Assembly: GCF_002109325.1 (NCBI RefSeq)
Contig: NZ_CP015348.1
Coordinates: forward strand, 2,295,501 to 2,359,500
Direction of reading: 5' to 3'
From: Sporosarcina ureae
GTDB lineage: Bacteria > Bacillota > Bacilli > Bacillales_A > Planococcaceae
Length of the DNA stretch: 64,000 bases
How positions within the stretch are numbered: position 1 is the first letter of the stretch; each line of letters opens with the position of its first letter. Of the stretch, positions 26,070-33,654 are shown one piece after another. The position numbers and the translations under genes were made by a program. Under the pieces are notes generated by a model. The model searched no databases. It was not told the origin of the DNA and worked only from the letters and a program-made list of their open reading frames with translations.

Positions 26070-26284
26070 ACTTTATAGCTCTACTTTCCCTTTGGATATA
26101 TTCAATCGTGGCTTCAAAGAAATTATTAACTATTGCAAGATGGTAAATATATGAAATTATGCTATGATCGGCTGGAATGGATTAATAAGTAAAAGAGTAG
26201 CGACTATTTATTTTTCAGATGTAAAAATAAAAGAAATTCTAAACTTATTACAAGTGGAAATGCTATTGAGGGAAGGTAATTAAA

Positions 26285-26677
26285 ATTAAAAAGGTTGTAT
26301 TAATTTTTTCTGTATTAATTTTGTCAGTAATGGTTATGGGATGTACAAAAGAGGAAGTCCTTAGAGTGGGTGCTCCTTTTATTGACGATGGAGGCGAAGG
26401 CATAAAATTTCATAGTGATCTCTCAGATTCAGCATCGATTGGAACTTTGAGAGAAATCATGAATGATGAAAAGAAAGTGGAAAAACCAAGAGACTTACGG
26501 GAAGTGGCAGACACTTTCTTTTCACTCGACAAACCCAAGGAAAGTATTGCTGAAATAAGTAGATACGTTTGGTATCAAGATGACGCTAGCGCAATTTTAT
26601 ACAATGAAGGTTCCGATATTTATTCTGATCTTCCAGCGGAACAAACGAATGAGTTAAAGAGGATATTGGAACAATAA
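26285..26677 (+). CDS. Lipoprotein with a probable ATT start
   Basis: 130 residues if translation starts at ATT 26285, eight bases after GAGGGAAGG (26268-26276). Starting there gives a complete lipoprotein signal (KKVVLIFSVLILSVMVMGC) with Cys as the lipidation site. The first conventional start in frame, TTG 26321, removes the positive N-terminus and most of the hydrophobic core and has no ribosome binding site. ATT is a rare but real start codon; a mutated or misread ATG is the alternative. The mature part is polar and not recognised. The recurring element follows. Confidence 0.6.
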   Translation: MKKVVLIFSVLILSVMVMGCTKEEVLRVGAPFIDDGGEGIKFHSDLSDSASIGTLREIMNDEKKVEKPRDLREVADTFFSLDKPKESIAEISRYVWYQDDASAILYNEGSDIYSDLPAEQTNELKRILEQ

Positions 26678-26689
26678 CTAATGTTTAAA

Positions 26690-26731
26690 TTAACGGGCGC
26701 AAATCTTCAACAAGGATTTGCGCCCGTTAAG
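26690..26731 (+). repeat. Recurring intergenic element, copy 6, near-perfect palindrome
   Basis: TTAACGGGCGCAAATC pairs with GATTTGCGCCCGTTAA around TTCAACAAG. This is the most symmetrical copy and could act as a terminator for the lipoprotein gene, though no T-run follows. GGGCGC and AAGGATT match the other copies. Confidence 0.7.
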
Positions 26732-26808
26732 CAAAAGGGCTAGATTGTTAGATTCAATTGCTATTACGGCAGTTCATTTTATTAATAATGGAAATAGGTG
26801 ATTTTGTT

Positions 26809-27597
26809 ATGGTTGATAGACTTTGGGAGCAGGAACCATTGGATGAATATGAATTGGAAGAATTGACAGAGGATATGTTAATAAAAGCAGAGAAAAGTTT
26901 AAACATAATACTACCAGACTTTTATGTTGAATTAATGAGGATACAAAATGGTGGACGATTATTTAAAAATTCTATTGAGATTAGTAAAATGAATGTGATT
27001 GTGGATCATCTTCTTGGTATTGGAAGTAGGAAAAATGAAGGAATTCTTATTACGCCGTATATGGTTAAAGAATGGGATTTACCTAATGACATTGTGCTAA
27101 TTAGCGGTGATGGGCATAGTTGGTTCTTTCTGGATTATCGGCAAAAAAAAGAGGAGCCTTGCGTTTCCTTCTCAGATTCAGAAGAAAATATCGAAATAAT
27201 AATAGCGAGTAATTTCAAAGAGTTTATACATAAACTTTCACGAGATAGTGAAGTGAATGAATTTGAATTAGTTTCGGAAAGCTCTTATTCAACTGGACAA
27301 CTTGAGAGAGAGGTTGAAAAGGGTGATGATCCATTCTTGATTACAGATAGTTTTTTATATTATTCTGTGGCAGATTGTGATTTGGATTGGTTAGTGTCAC
27401 AAGCTATTATTGTTATGGACAATCCAGATGAATTCATTGCATCTGAAGTGATGGCTTACACTATGAAAAAAGTTGCCAACTCGGAACGAAAAATGAGAGA
27501 TAAACATTCATTAGTTTCCTTAGCTGAAAAAGTTAAAGATCACAATTCTGTCGAAGTAAGAAAATACTACAAGAGGATACTTAATTATATAAAATGA
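26809..27597 (+). CDS. SMI1/KNR4 (SUKH) family protein
   Basis: 262 residues from ATG 26809 with AGGTG eight bases upstream. The N-terminal ~145 residues fit the SUKH fold: EKSLNIILPDFYVELMRIQNGG, then DIVLISGDGHSWFFLDYR and FKEFIHKL. SUKH proteins are common immunity proteins against polymorphic and contact-dependent toxins. The C-terminal ~110 residues are acidic and helical and not recognised. No toxin gene is adjacent, so it is an orphan immunity candidate within the array. Confidence 0.8.
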   Translation: MVDRLWEQEPLDEYELEELTEDMLIKAEKSLNIILPDFYVELMRIQNGGRLFKNSIEISKMNVIVDHLLGIGSRKNEGILITPYMVKEWDLPNDIVLISGDGHSWFFLDYRQKKEEPCVSFSDSEENIEIIIASNFKEFIHKLSRDSEVNEFELVSESSYSTGQLEREVEKGDDPFLITDSFLYYSVADCDLDWLVSQAIIVMDNPDEFIASEVMAYTMKKVANSERKMRDKHSLVSLAEKVKDHNSVEVRKYYKRILNYIK

Positions 27598-27668
27598 AAT
27601 GAGTAAGTGTTTTTTAATTGAACTAGCAGATGCATTAATAGGCTCAGGGAAAGGAAGAATGATTGGTT

Positions 27669-27986
27669 ATGAAAAAGAAATATAGTGCTATAGTTGCTGT
27701 GATGTCTTGTTCATTATTTTATTTTGGAAATGATTACATTTCATTCGCTTCGTCAACTGAAGATGAGAAAATCGATAATCTTTTTGAAACGGAATTATAT
27801 GATCATGCTGAAATGAAATTTGGCGTAACTGGTATGGGAGTTAGTCAGAGTGAAAAAATCTTATCAGTACAAGTGGACGGAGATAGCTTAAGTAATAAAG
27901 AAAAAGCGAAATTGTATTTTGAAAAAGAACTTGCCAGCAAGGGTATTAATAATTACGAAGTTGAAATTTTAAATCTAGAAAAATGA
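27669..27986 (+). CDS. Small secreted protein
   Basis: 105 residues from ATG 27669. The N-terminus MKKKYSAIVAVMSCSLFYFG is a signal peptide; cleavage near FASS is plausible. The mature part is a short acidic domain (KFGVTGMGVSQSEKILSVQV). AAGGAAG lies ten bases upstream. No family recognised. Confidence 0.55.
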   Translation: MKKKYSAIVAVMSCSLFYFGNDYISFASSTEDEKIDNLFETELYDHAEMKFGVTGMGVSQSEKILSVQVDGDSLSNKEKAKLYFEKELASKGINNYEVEILNLEK

Positions 27987-28033
27987 GTTGAACTATCTGG
28001 CGAAGAAAATTTACGTTGATAACTATTCTTCAG

Positions 28034-28090
28034 TCGGGCGCGATTCTTAAATAAGGATTGTGTCCTTTTTCATAAAATGGACCTTTAAGA
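28034..28090 (+). repeat. Recurring intergenic element, copy 7
   Basis: TCGGGCGCGATTCTTAAATA, then AGGATTGTGTCC, a T-run and ATGGACCTTTAAG. It shares GGGCGCG, AATAAGGATTGTG and GGACC with copies 4 and 8. Confidence 0.7.
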
Positions 28091-28104
28091 AAGGTTGTTG
28101 TAAT

Positions 28105-28392
28105 ATGGATAAACTAAAAAGGTTTGATGATGTCCCAGCAGGTGAGAGTATTAGTTATGAACACTTTGTATTTTACTTGGAACAAGGTAGGGAAATTGAA
28201 TTTGTTTATCAGAAGCAAGAATACTTTATTTCACATTCTTTAGAAGGAAGAGCTATGTGGATTGGTCAAAAAAGGGTGAGCGAGTATTTTGATGACCTTA
28301 ATCAATATATAATTGATTATGTGAAAATAGATGGAATTACTTTAGCGGATCTAATTAAACGAAAAGAAATTAAAATTACTATTGTTTATTAG
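28105..28392 (+). CDS. Hypothetical cytoplasmic protein
   Basis: 95 residues from ATG 28105; AAGAAAGG at the end of the preceding repeat copy serves as ribosome binding site. An alpha/beta protein (ISYEHFVFYLEQGREIEFVY, then YFDDLNQYIIDYVKIDG) with no catalytic motif. Flanked by repeat copies 7 and 8, forming an ORF-plus-element unit. Not recognised. Confidence 0.55.
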   Translation: MDKLKRFDDVPAGESISYEHFVFYLEQGREIEFVYQKQEYFISHSLEGRAMWIGQKRVSEYFDDLNQYIIDYVKIDGITLADLIKRKEIKITIVY

Positions 28393-28422
28393 TAGAAGAA
28401 TGAAATCTATAATCTTCGGTAA

Positions 28423-28470
28423 TCGGGCGCGTTTGTGAGATAAGGATTGTGCCTGAATCGGGCCATTTTG
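28423..28470 (+). repeat. Recurring intergenic element, copy 8
   Basis: ATCGGGCGCGTTTGTGAGAT, AAGGATTGTGCCTGAATC, GGGCCATTT. The clearest copy with all blocks in order. Confidence 0.7.
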
Positions 28471-28479
28471 TTGTAGAGT

Positions 28480-29046
28480 ATGGGCGGTGAAATTTTGTAT
28501 TCAATTTATGATGTGGGTTTGTTTGGATCAATGATTTTACTTTTGTATATTTTTGTTGATTTTGTTAGAAACAGAAGTAGAAATTTCGTAAGAAGAATGT
28601 TTTTTTACAGTTTTATTTTTTATATGCTAATTATGACCCATCTTACTATTGGCGGGATTGTAATCCCACCTTTCAAAGGTAATATGCTAAACACTCAAAT
28701 AGTCCCTTTATATTTTTTGTGGGATTTGTATAAGATGTATCAGATCAACGGTATGGACTGGTTCTTTTGGAATTCTTTAAAGTTAACATTCTTTAATTTT
28801 ATTATGTTAATGCCTTTGGGAGTTTACTTAGCTTTTTTATTTAAAGTAAAAAAGAAAACTAAAGCATATCTAATAATATTTCTTGTAAGTCTTGCGATTG
28901 AAACTATTCAACTCTCATTTACATACTTTGGTTGGATAATGGAACGAGGCTTTAATATTGATGACATAATAATAAATACATTGGGTGGCTATATTGCATT
29001 TATACTGTGTCCGTTAGCGATGAAAATAAACATTCAAGGTAATTAA
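28480..29046 (+). CDS. VanZ-like membrane protein
   Basis: 188 residues with about five helices. The order of helices and the block FNFIMLMPLGVYLAFLF, then SLAIETIQLSF and DDIIINTLGGYIAF fit the VanZ family, where the conserved acidic E.xQ and D.D.xN residues lie in the last helices. VanZ-like proteins can lower teicoplanin susceptibility; the general function is unknown. The start is uncertain: ATG 28480 has no good ribosome binding site, and TTG 28495 follows GGCGGTGA. Confidence 0.8.
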   Translation: MGGEILYSIYDVGLFGSMILLLYIFVDFVRNRSRNFVRRMFFYSFIFYMLIMTHLTIGGIVIPPFKGNMLNTQIVPLYFLWDLYKMYQINGMDWFFWNSLKLTFFNFIMLMPLGVYLAFLFKVKKKTKAYLIIFLVSLAIETIQLSFTYFGWIMERGFNIDDIIINTLGGYIAFILCPLAMKINIQGN

Positions 29047-29072
29047 GGAGCCAAAACTACTTGTTCAGCAAA

Positions 29073-29120
29073 TGGGCGCGTTAACGGCAAATCGTTATGT
29101 AAGAAACGAGTGTGGTTGAG
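29073..29120 (+). repeat. Recurring intergenic element, copy 9 (partial)
   Basis: TGGGCGCGTTAACGGCAAAT matches the 5' block; the rest is diverged. It is the last copy seen in the array. Confidence 0.45.
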
Positions 29121-29123
29121 GGG

Positions 29124-29153
29124 AGGAGTAGCCATTTTTGGTTACTCCTTTTA
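29124..29153 (+). terminator. Hairpin terminator
   Basis: AGGAGTAGCC pairs (one wobble) with GGTTACTCCT around ATTTTT, followed by TTTATAAT. Confidence 0.7.
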
Positions 29154-29186
29154 TAATAGATAAAACAGACGAAAGTGGTTAGAGTC

Positions 29187-29603
29187 ATGCTATCTGAAGA
29201 AATAAAAAAAGAAGTTGTAGACTTGCTAAATGAACGAGTAAATCCGTCATTTATTTTATTATTTGGATCTCATGGAAAAGGTACTGCTAGAGAAGACAGT
29301 GATATTGATTTGGGTTATTATGCAGTTGATTTACTTTCATCATATGAACGTTTTATATTAGCGGGTGAACTAGCACAAGTTGCTAAAAGGGAAGTCGATT
29401 TAGTCAATATTCGAGAGGTAGATACAGTATTTGCTATGCAAATTTTTTCAACAGGTAAGTTACTTTCTTGCCGTGATGAAAATGAGTTTATAAAACAGCG
29501 AATGAAGGCTATTAGTATGTACATTAACCTTAACCTTAACCAGCAACGAGCAGAAGTATTACAAAGCATTCGGGAAAGAGGGAGTGTATTCGGCGATGAA
29601 TGA
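29187..29603 (+). CDS. mntA: MntA-type minimal nucleotidyltransferase (type VII antitoxin)
   Basis: 138 residues from ATG 29187. The nucleotidyltransferase signature LFGSHGKGTAREDSDIDLG (GSx10-SDxD type) lies near residues 27-46, with a third acidic position in REVDLV. MntA proteins AMPylate the HEPN ribonuclease HepT and so neutralise it. Its stop overlaps the ATG of a frame that begins exactly like hepT but ends after 25 codons. The antitoxin therefore seems to have lost its partner here. Confidence 0.8.
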   Translation: MLSEEIKKEVVDLLNERVNPSFILLFGSHGKGTAREDSDIDLGYYAVDLLSSYERFILAGELAQVAKREVDLVNIREVDTVFAMQIFSTGKLLSCRDENEFIKQRMKAISMYINLNLNQQRAEVLQSIRERGSVFGDE

Positions 29604-29673
29604 TGTGATTGTAAATAAAGTGACAACCATCGAACGTTGTGTGAATCACATCTACCTTAAGGTTTTAGCATGA
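29596..29673 (+). pseudogene. hepT: Remnant of a HepT (HEPN) toxin gene
   Basis: The frame starts at ATG 29596, overlapping the mntA stop as in intact mntA-hepT pairs, and reads MNDVIVNKVTTIERCVNH before ending IYLKVLA at TGA 29671-29673. HepT proteins open with an MNDVxxNKxxxIERC-like helix and continue for ~115 more residues, including the Rx4-6H active site; none of that is present. A deletion probably removed the rest. Confidence 0.65.
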
Positions 29674-29688
29674 ATAGAGGTAAAATAA

Positions 29689-30144
29689 ATGAAACTTTTA
29701 CGAAGATTTAGTATCGCTATACTTTCTGCACTAGTATTTGCTTTAAGCTTGGCTTTTTTTGAATATACATCTTCAATGGAACAGCGAGATGGCGTTAGTA
29801 CCTTCACTATCAGCGCGCTGTTTGTTCTATACCTCCTTTATTCCTTACCCATATATGTAATTGGTGGGATTGTGTACTCGCATTACGTCGATGTCTATTT
29901 CGAGAAAATCAAGTTTCGAAATGAAGTCTTGAAATACATCACGTACATCCTCGTATATATAGCAGGCGGATTATTCATTGTAGGCTTACTTTTACTCATC
30001 ACGTACCTGATCGACGGAGAAGTCTCGGGATTGCTCATATCCAATTTTTTTATACTCGGTGTGTTAGCTTCGTTAATATTTTTCCACATTTCACTGCTTG
30101 TAAACAAAGTGTTGAAAATAAAAGAAAATGGACCTTTCATGTAA
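29689..30144 (+). CDS. Four-helix membrane protein
   Basis: 151 residues with four hydrophobic helices: FSIAILSALVFALSLAFF, FVLYLLYSLPIYVIGGIVY, YITYILVYIAGGLFIVGLLL and LISNFFILGVLASLIFF. The pattern recalls the UPF0715 membrane proteins of Bacillus, but I cannot confirm this. AGAGG precedes the ATG. Stand-alone gene. Confidence 0.6.
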   Translation: MKLLRRFSIAILSALVFALSLAFFEYTSSMEQRDGVSTFTISALFVLYLLYSLPIYVIGGIVYSHYVDVYFEKIKFRNEVLKYITYILVYIAGGLFIVGLLLLITYLIDGEVSGLLISNFFILGVLASLIFFHISLLVNKVLKIKENGPFM

Positions 30145-30201
30145 TCGTGGCATTTTAATTCGACTAGCTTGATCAATGAAGACGAATGAGGGGGATGAAA
30201 A

Positions 30202-30693
30202 ATGAAGAACATCACAAAGCGTTTGCTACTACCACTATGTTTACTCCTTCTATTGACAGGTTGTAGTTCCACTACGAATCAAAAGAGTGAGGATGTATTT
30301 CAATACAAAGGATCATTGATTGGGGATAATAGTGCGGTTATTCATATAATTGAACAACTTCCATACGCTGAAAAGTTTCATGAGGTTTCGCTTGAAACAA
30401 AAACACAACCGTATGGAATGACCATCATGTATGAAAATATAGATACAGAAATGGCTGAACGTGAATATGAGGAAGCGGCTGTTTACAATGCTAGTTATCT
30501 ATTTACATTAATTGATAATGCCGAATGGGTTGTCTTTGATTTTGAAGATCATTCATATAAGATTACCAAAGCGAAGTTAGAAGATTGGTACGGTAAGGAA
30601 TTACATGACGTTGCAAATGAAAAGGAATTGGAAACACTCATTCAACGTATGCTTGAGCAAGATAGCGAGTTACATCAGCTTTTCACAGAATAA
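30202..30693 (+). CDS. DUF4825 family lipoprotein
   Basis: 163 residues from ATG 30202 behind GAGGGGGATG. The signal LLLPLCLLLLLTGC has a clear lipobox LTGC. The mature part starts FQYKGSLIGDNSAVIHIIEQ and continues ETKTQPYGMTIMYEN, the DUF4825 pattern seen in Bacillales lipoproteins and anti-sigma-like proteins. It sits on the outer membrane face; function unknown. Confidence 0.75.
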   Translation: MKNITKRLLLPLCLLLLLTGCSSTTNQKSEDVFQYKGSLIGDNSAVIHIIEQLPYAEKFHEVSLETKTQPYGMTIMYENIDTEMAEREYEEAAVYNASYLFTLIDNAEWVVFDFEDHSYKITKAKLEDWYGKELHDVANEKELETLIQRMLEQDSELHQLFTE

Positions 30694-30776
30694 GTACGTT
30701 CTAGCCGCTTTTAATTAAAGAACAATCGAAACATTCGACATTATAAGAACAATTTAAATTACAACAGGCACCCACA

Positions 30777-30791
30777 TTTCTATGGTATACT
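30777..30791 (+). promoter_or_regulatory. Candidate extended -10 promoter
   Basis: TTTCTATGGTATACT, identical to the 15-mer upstream of cheV (15004-15018). The TATACT lies 37 bases before the ATG of the aldolase-like gene. No clear -35 at standard spacing. Confidence 0.45.
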
Positions 30792-30828
30792 TGCAAAAAA
30801 AATCAAGCATATTTGGAGATGGACAACT

Positions 30829-31875
30829 ATGATACGATTTGAAAATGATTATACGGAAGGCGCTCATGAGCGAATTCTGAAACGATTGATTGAGACGAAT
30901 GAAGAACAAACTCCTGGATACGGTATGGACGAACACTGTGAAAAGGCTAGAGGATTTATTCGAAAAGAGTGTGAAGCACCAGAAGCAGATGTCCACTTTT
31001 TAGTAGGGGGGACTCAAACCAATACGACAATCATCGCTTCGATTTTGCGTCCATATCAAGGTGCCATCGCTGCAGATAGTGGCCATATCGCTACACACGA
31101 AACGGGTGCCATTGAAGCGACTGGACATAAAGTGCTTACGATACCGAGTGAAGACGGAAAGATTACAGCTGATCAAGTGAAAGAATTAGTCGATGCTCAT
31201 TGGAGTGATGCAAGTCCTGAGCATTCTGTGCAACCAGGTCTCGTCTATATTTCGAACCCTACAGAAAATGGAACGACTTACACAAAAGCTGAACTGGAAG
31301 CTTTGAATAAAGTGTGTAAGGAAAGTCAGCTGCCACTCATACTGGACGGAGCTAGATTAGGATACGGTTTGGCATCGCCAGATAACGATATCACACTGGC
31401 AGATTATGCACGACTATGTGACGTATTCTATATTGGCGGAACGAAAATCGGTGCCATGTTTGGCGAAGCGGTAGTTATCACAAATGAGTCACTAAAAAAA
31501 GATTTCCGCTATTTGATCAAACAAAGAGGTGGCTTGCTGGCTAAAGGACGACTTTTAGGCATCCAGTTTGAAACATTGTTTGAAGATGGTTTGTACTATG
31601 AAGTTTCGAAACATGCTGTGGATATGGCGTTGATCCTTCGCCAAGCATTCGTGGAAAATGGATTTGCCTTACGCTATGATTCCACAACGAATCAGCAATT
31701 CCCGATTTTGCCGGAGTATGTCATTGCGGAATTAAGCAATAACTATTCATTCTCTCACTGGGAAAAGGTAGATGCTACACATAGCGCGGTAAGATTTTGT
31801 ACAAGCTGGGCTACGAAGAAAGAACATGTAGAGATGTTCGTCAACGACTTACATCGTGTATGTATTAAATCATGA
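30829..31875 (+). CDS. Threonine aldolase / beta-eliminating lyase family PLP enzyme
   Basis: 348 residues. Fold-type I PLP enzyme of the low-specificity L-threonine aldolase group: FENDYTEGAH at the start, GGTQTNTTI for the phosphate-binding loop, LILDGARLGYGL with the cofactor-contacting Asp, and FYIGGTKIGAMFGE holding the Schiff-base Lys (near residue 207). Expected to split L-threonine or allo-threonine to glycine and acetaldehyde. Single-gene unit with its own promoter-like site. Confidence 0.88.
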   Translation: MIRFENDYTEGAHERILKRLIETNEEQTPGYGMDEHCEKARGFIRKECEAPEADVHFLVGGTQTNTTIIASILRPYQGAIAADSGHIATHETGAIEATGHKVLTIPSEDGKITADQVKELVDAHWSDASPEHSVQPGLVYISNPTENGTTYTKAELEALNKVCKESQLPLILDGARLGYGLASPDNDITLADYARLCDVFYIGGTKIGAMFGEAVVITNESLKKDFRYLIKQRGGLLAKGRLLGIQFETLFEDGLYYEVSKHAVDMALILRQAFVENGFALRYDSTTNQQFPILPEYVIAELSNNYSFSHWEKVDATHSAVRFCTSWATKKEHVEMFVNDLHRVCIKS

Positions 31876-31963
31876 ATTGTTTCGTGATGATCCATGCAAT
31901 TCATTGATGTATCATCCGTTTCGGTTTATAGTGAACTTACAACATTATACGTTCCGCTTCCGT

Positions 31964-32072
31964 TAAGGGGAGTAGCTATTACAGTAAAAGTCGTCAATAC
32001 AGGATATACATCCTCGGCCTTACTGGCAACTCACGTTGTTTGCGAGACCTTACCAATTATTTGGTGAGGTCT
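31964..32072 (+). promoter_or_regulatory. yybP-ykoY (manganese) riboswitch
   Basis: Conserved landmarks are in order: AAGGGGAGTAGC, GTCGTCAATACAGG, CTGGCAACTCAC and GCGAGACCTTACC, then GGTGAGGTCTTTT. The last pair forms a terminator-like hairpin (AGACCTTACC with GGTGAGGTCT). Such riboswitches bind Mn2+ and normally allow expression of manganese exporters or TerC-like proteins. Here the next gene is a kinase-like protein. Confidence 0.8.
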
Positions 32073-32082
32073 TTTATTTTAG

Positions 32083-32126
32083 TAGAGACATCGAGACCAA
32101 TAATTGGTCTTGATGTCTCTTTTTTA
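32083..32126 (+). terminator. Second terminator in the riboswitch leader
   Basis: AGAGACATCGAGACCAA pairs (one wobble) with TTGGTCTTGATGTCTCT and is followed by a T-run. It stands between the manganese riboswitch and the kinase-like gene, so transcripts must pass two hairpins. Confidence 0.8.
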
Positions 32127-32153
32127 TTTTTTAAAACTACTGGAGGTAATATA

Positions 32154-32762
32154 TTGAGTATGTATCAAGAACTTGTAGATTCGATCATCATAAATAAAAA
32201 GAATCGTCTACTGGGCTATAATCCTTCGTTGCAGCTAGTCGGAACAGGGAGAAGTGCATTTGTTTTTAGGATTATGTCTTCGAATAAAGCCATTAAAGTG
32301 TTCTTTCCAGGTTCTTCGTATATCGCGAAAGAAGAAGCTGAAGTGTATCAATCACTTACAAGCATTCGCTATTTCCCTAGTATTTATGAAACGGGAGCGA
32401 ATTATGTGGTGATGGATTATATTGAAGGAGAAACGCTTTTCGATTGTATGACCAATGGGCGATTAATTACAGAGGTGCATATAAAAGAGATTGATCATGC
32501 GTTATCTTTAGCAGTAAATTGCGGATTGAATCCTTCAGACATTCATTTACGCAATATTTTCATCACGCCTGATGAGCAAGTGCGGCTCATCGATGTGGCA
32601 CGGTATAGACAGAAAAAGAACTGTAAACAATGGAATAATCTTAAAAAAGCACATCGACAATTTTATCAAAAACGTTACTTTTCGAAAAAAGTGCCTAGTT
32701 CATTTTTGAATGCGATAGCGTTCTTGTATAAAAAGGGACTCATACCTTCGTATAGGCTATAA
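32154..32762 (+). CDS. Protein kinase-like (RIO/YrzF-type) protein
   Basis: 202 residues from TTG 32154, six bases after GGAGGT; the longer frame to 32040 runs into the riboswitch. Kinase features: LVGTGRSAFVFRI (Gly-rich loop), KAIKVFF (Lys), YVVMDYIEGETL (hinge), GLNPSDIHLRNIFI in the position of the catalytic loop and RLIDVARY in that of DFG. The HRD triad is altered, so activity on proteins is uncertain. It resembles small Bacillus Ser/Thr kinase-like proteins such as YrzF. A perfect-hairpin terminator follows. Confidence 0.7.
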   Translation: MSMYQELVDSIIINKKNRLLGYNPSLQLVGTGRSAFVFRIMSSNKAIKVFFPGSSYIAKEEAEVYQSLTSIRYFPSIYETGANYVVMDYIEGETLFDCMTNGRLITEVHIKEIDHALSLAVNCGLNPSDIHLRNIFITPDEQVRLIDVARYRQKKNCKQWNNLKKAHRQFYQKRYFSKKVPSSFLNAIAFLYKKGLIPSYRL

Positions 32763-32766
32763 AAAG

Positions 32767-32804
32767 AGGCAGGGACCGAATCTGTATAGATTCGGTCCCT
32801 GCCT
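32767..32804. terminator. Perfect bidirectional terminator
   Basis: AGGCAGGGACCGAATC pairs perfectly with GATTCGGTCCCTGCCT around TGTATA. It lies between convergent genes; on the minus strand it is followed by CTCTTTTTA. Confidence 0.85.
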
Positions 32805-32808
32805 ATAG

Positions 32809-33654
32809 TTAATAGGTTACCCAGCTTAAGCCAGTAGTTCCTTCACCGGCATGTACCGCTACGCAGACACTCAGTGAAACGACGTGTACTTGCAGTGTCG
32901 GGAATTCTGATTGTAATTCATTCTTCCAAATTTCCGCGTCATGCGCATTGTGGCAGTGGATGACAGCCACTTCGGGCACATCGGCTTTTACCATGTCAGC
33001 TCGGAGTAAGGATGTTACGTGATTTTTTGCCCGCTTATTCGACCGAACTTTTTCTGTCATGACAGCTTTCCCGTTCTCGAAACTGATCAGGACTTTAATA
33101 TTCAGTAGATTACTTAAGAATGCTTGTGTCCCAGAAACGCGTCCACTTTTATGCAATTGGCCAAGACCACCCGGAATAAACGACAATTTCGAGTGAGAAG
33201 CCATAGCGTTAAGGGTTGCGACCACTTCTTCTGGTTCTTTGCCGTCTGCGAATAATTCATTGCCAATTTCAATCATCTTAACCATCGGAAATGAACCGAT
33301 TTTTGAGTCGATGGGATACACAGGGAAGTCTGTCATGTTCGCAGCCGCTCGAGCAGTTTCAAACGTTCCAGAAAGTCCGCTAGATAAGTGCACAGCGACC
33401 GCAAAGTCATATCCATCAGCCTGTAATCTTTCGTATAATGAAGTCATCTCACCGATTGCGGGTTGAGAGGTTTTTGGAGAAACTTTTGCCGCACGTAATT
33501 TATCGTAAAACTCGTCCTTCGTAATATCGATGGACTCTTTATAACAGACATCGGAAAAAACTACACCCAGTGGCAGAACATATACATCATATTTTTGGAT
33601 GAATGCATCATCCAGTTGTGCAGCAGTATCTGTAATCCAAGCTATTTTCTGCAA
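32809..33654 (-). CDS. DegV family fatty-acid-binding protein
   Basis: 281 residues from TTG 33654 with GAGGAG nine bases upstream; a longer in-frame extension does not fit the family. The DegV pattern is clear: KIAWITDTAAQL at the start, SPKTSQPAIGEM, AVHLSSGLSGTFETAR, FIPGGLGQLHKSGRVSG and the C-terminal HAGEGTTGLSW. DegV/FakB proteins bind fatty acids and present them to the kinase FakA for phosphorylation. Here the protein stands alone. Confidence 0.88.
   Translation of the reverse strand: MQKIAWITDTAAQLDDAFIQKYDVYVLPLGVVFSDVCYKESIDITKDEFYDKLRAAKVSPKTSQPAIGEMTSLYERLQADGYDFAVAVHLSSGLSGTFETARAAANMTDFPVYPIDSKIGSFPMVKMIEIGNELFADGKEPEEVVATLNAMASHSKLSFIPGGLGQLHKSGRVSGTQAFLSNLLNIKVLISFENGKAVMTEKVRSNKRAKNHVTSLLRADMVKADVPEVAVIHCHNAHDAEIWKNELQSEFPTLQVHVVSLSVCVAVHAGEGTTGLSWVTY

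Noticed and set aside
21106-29120. Classical integron
   Set aside because: No intI, no consistent RYYYAAC/GTTRRRY ends in most element copies; only the gene-plus-element layout is similar.
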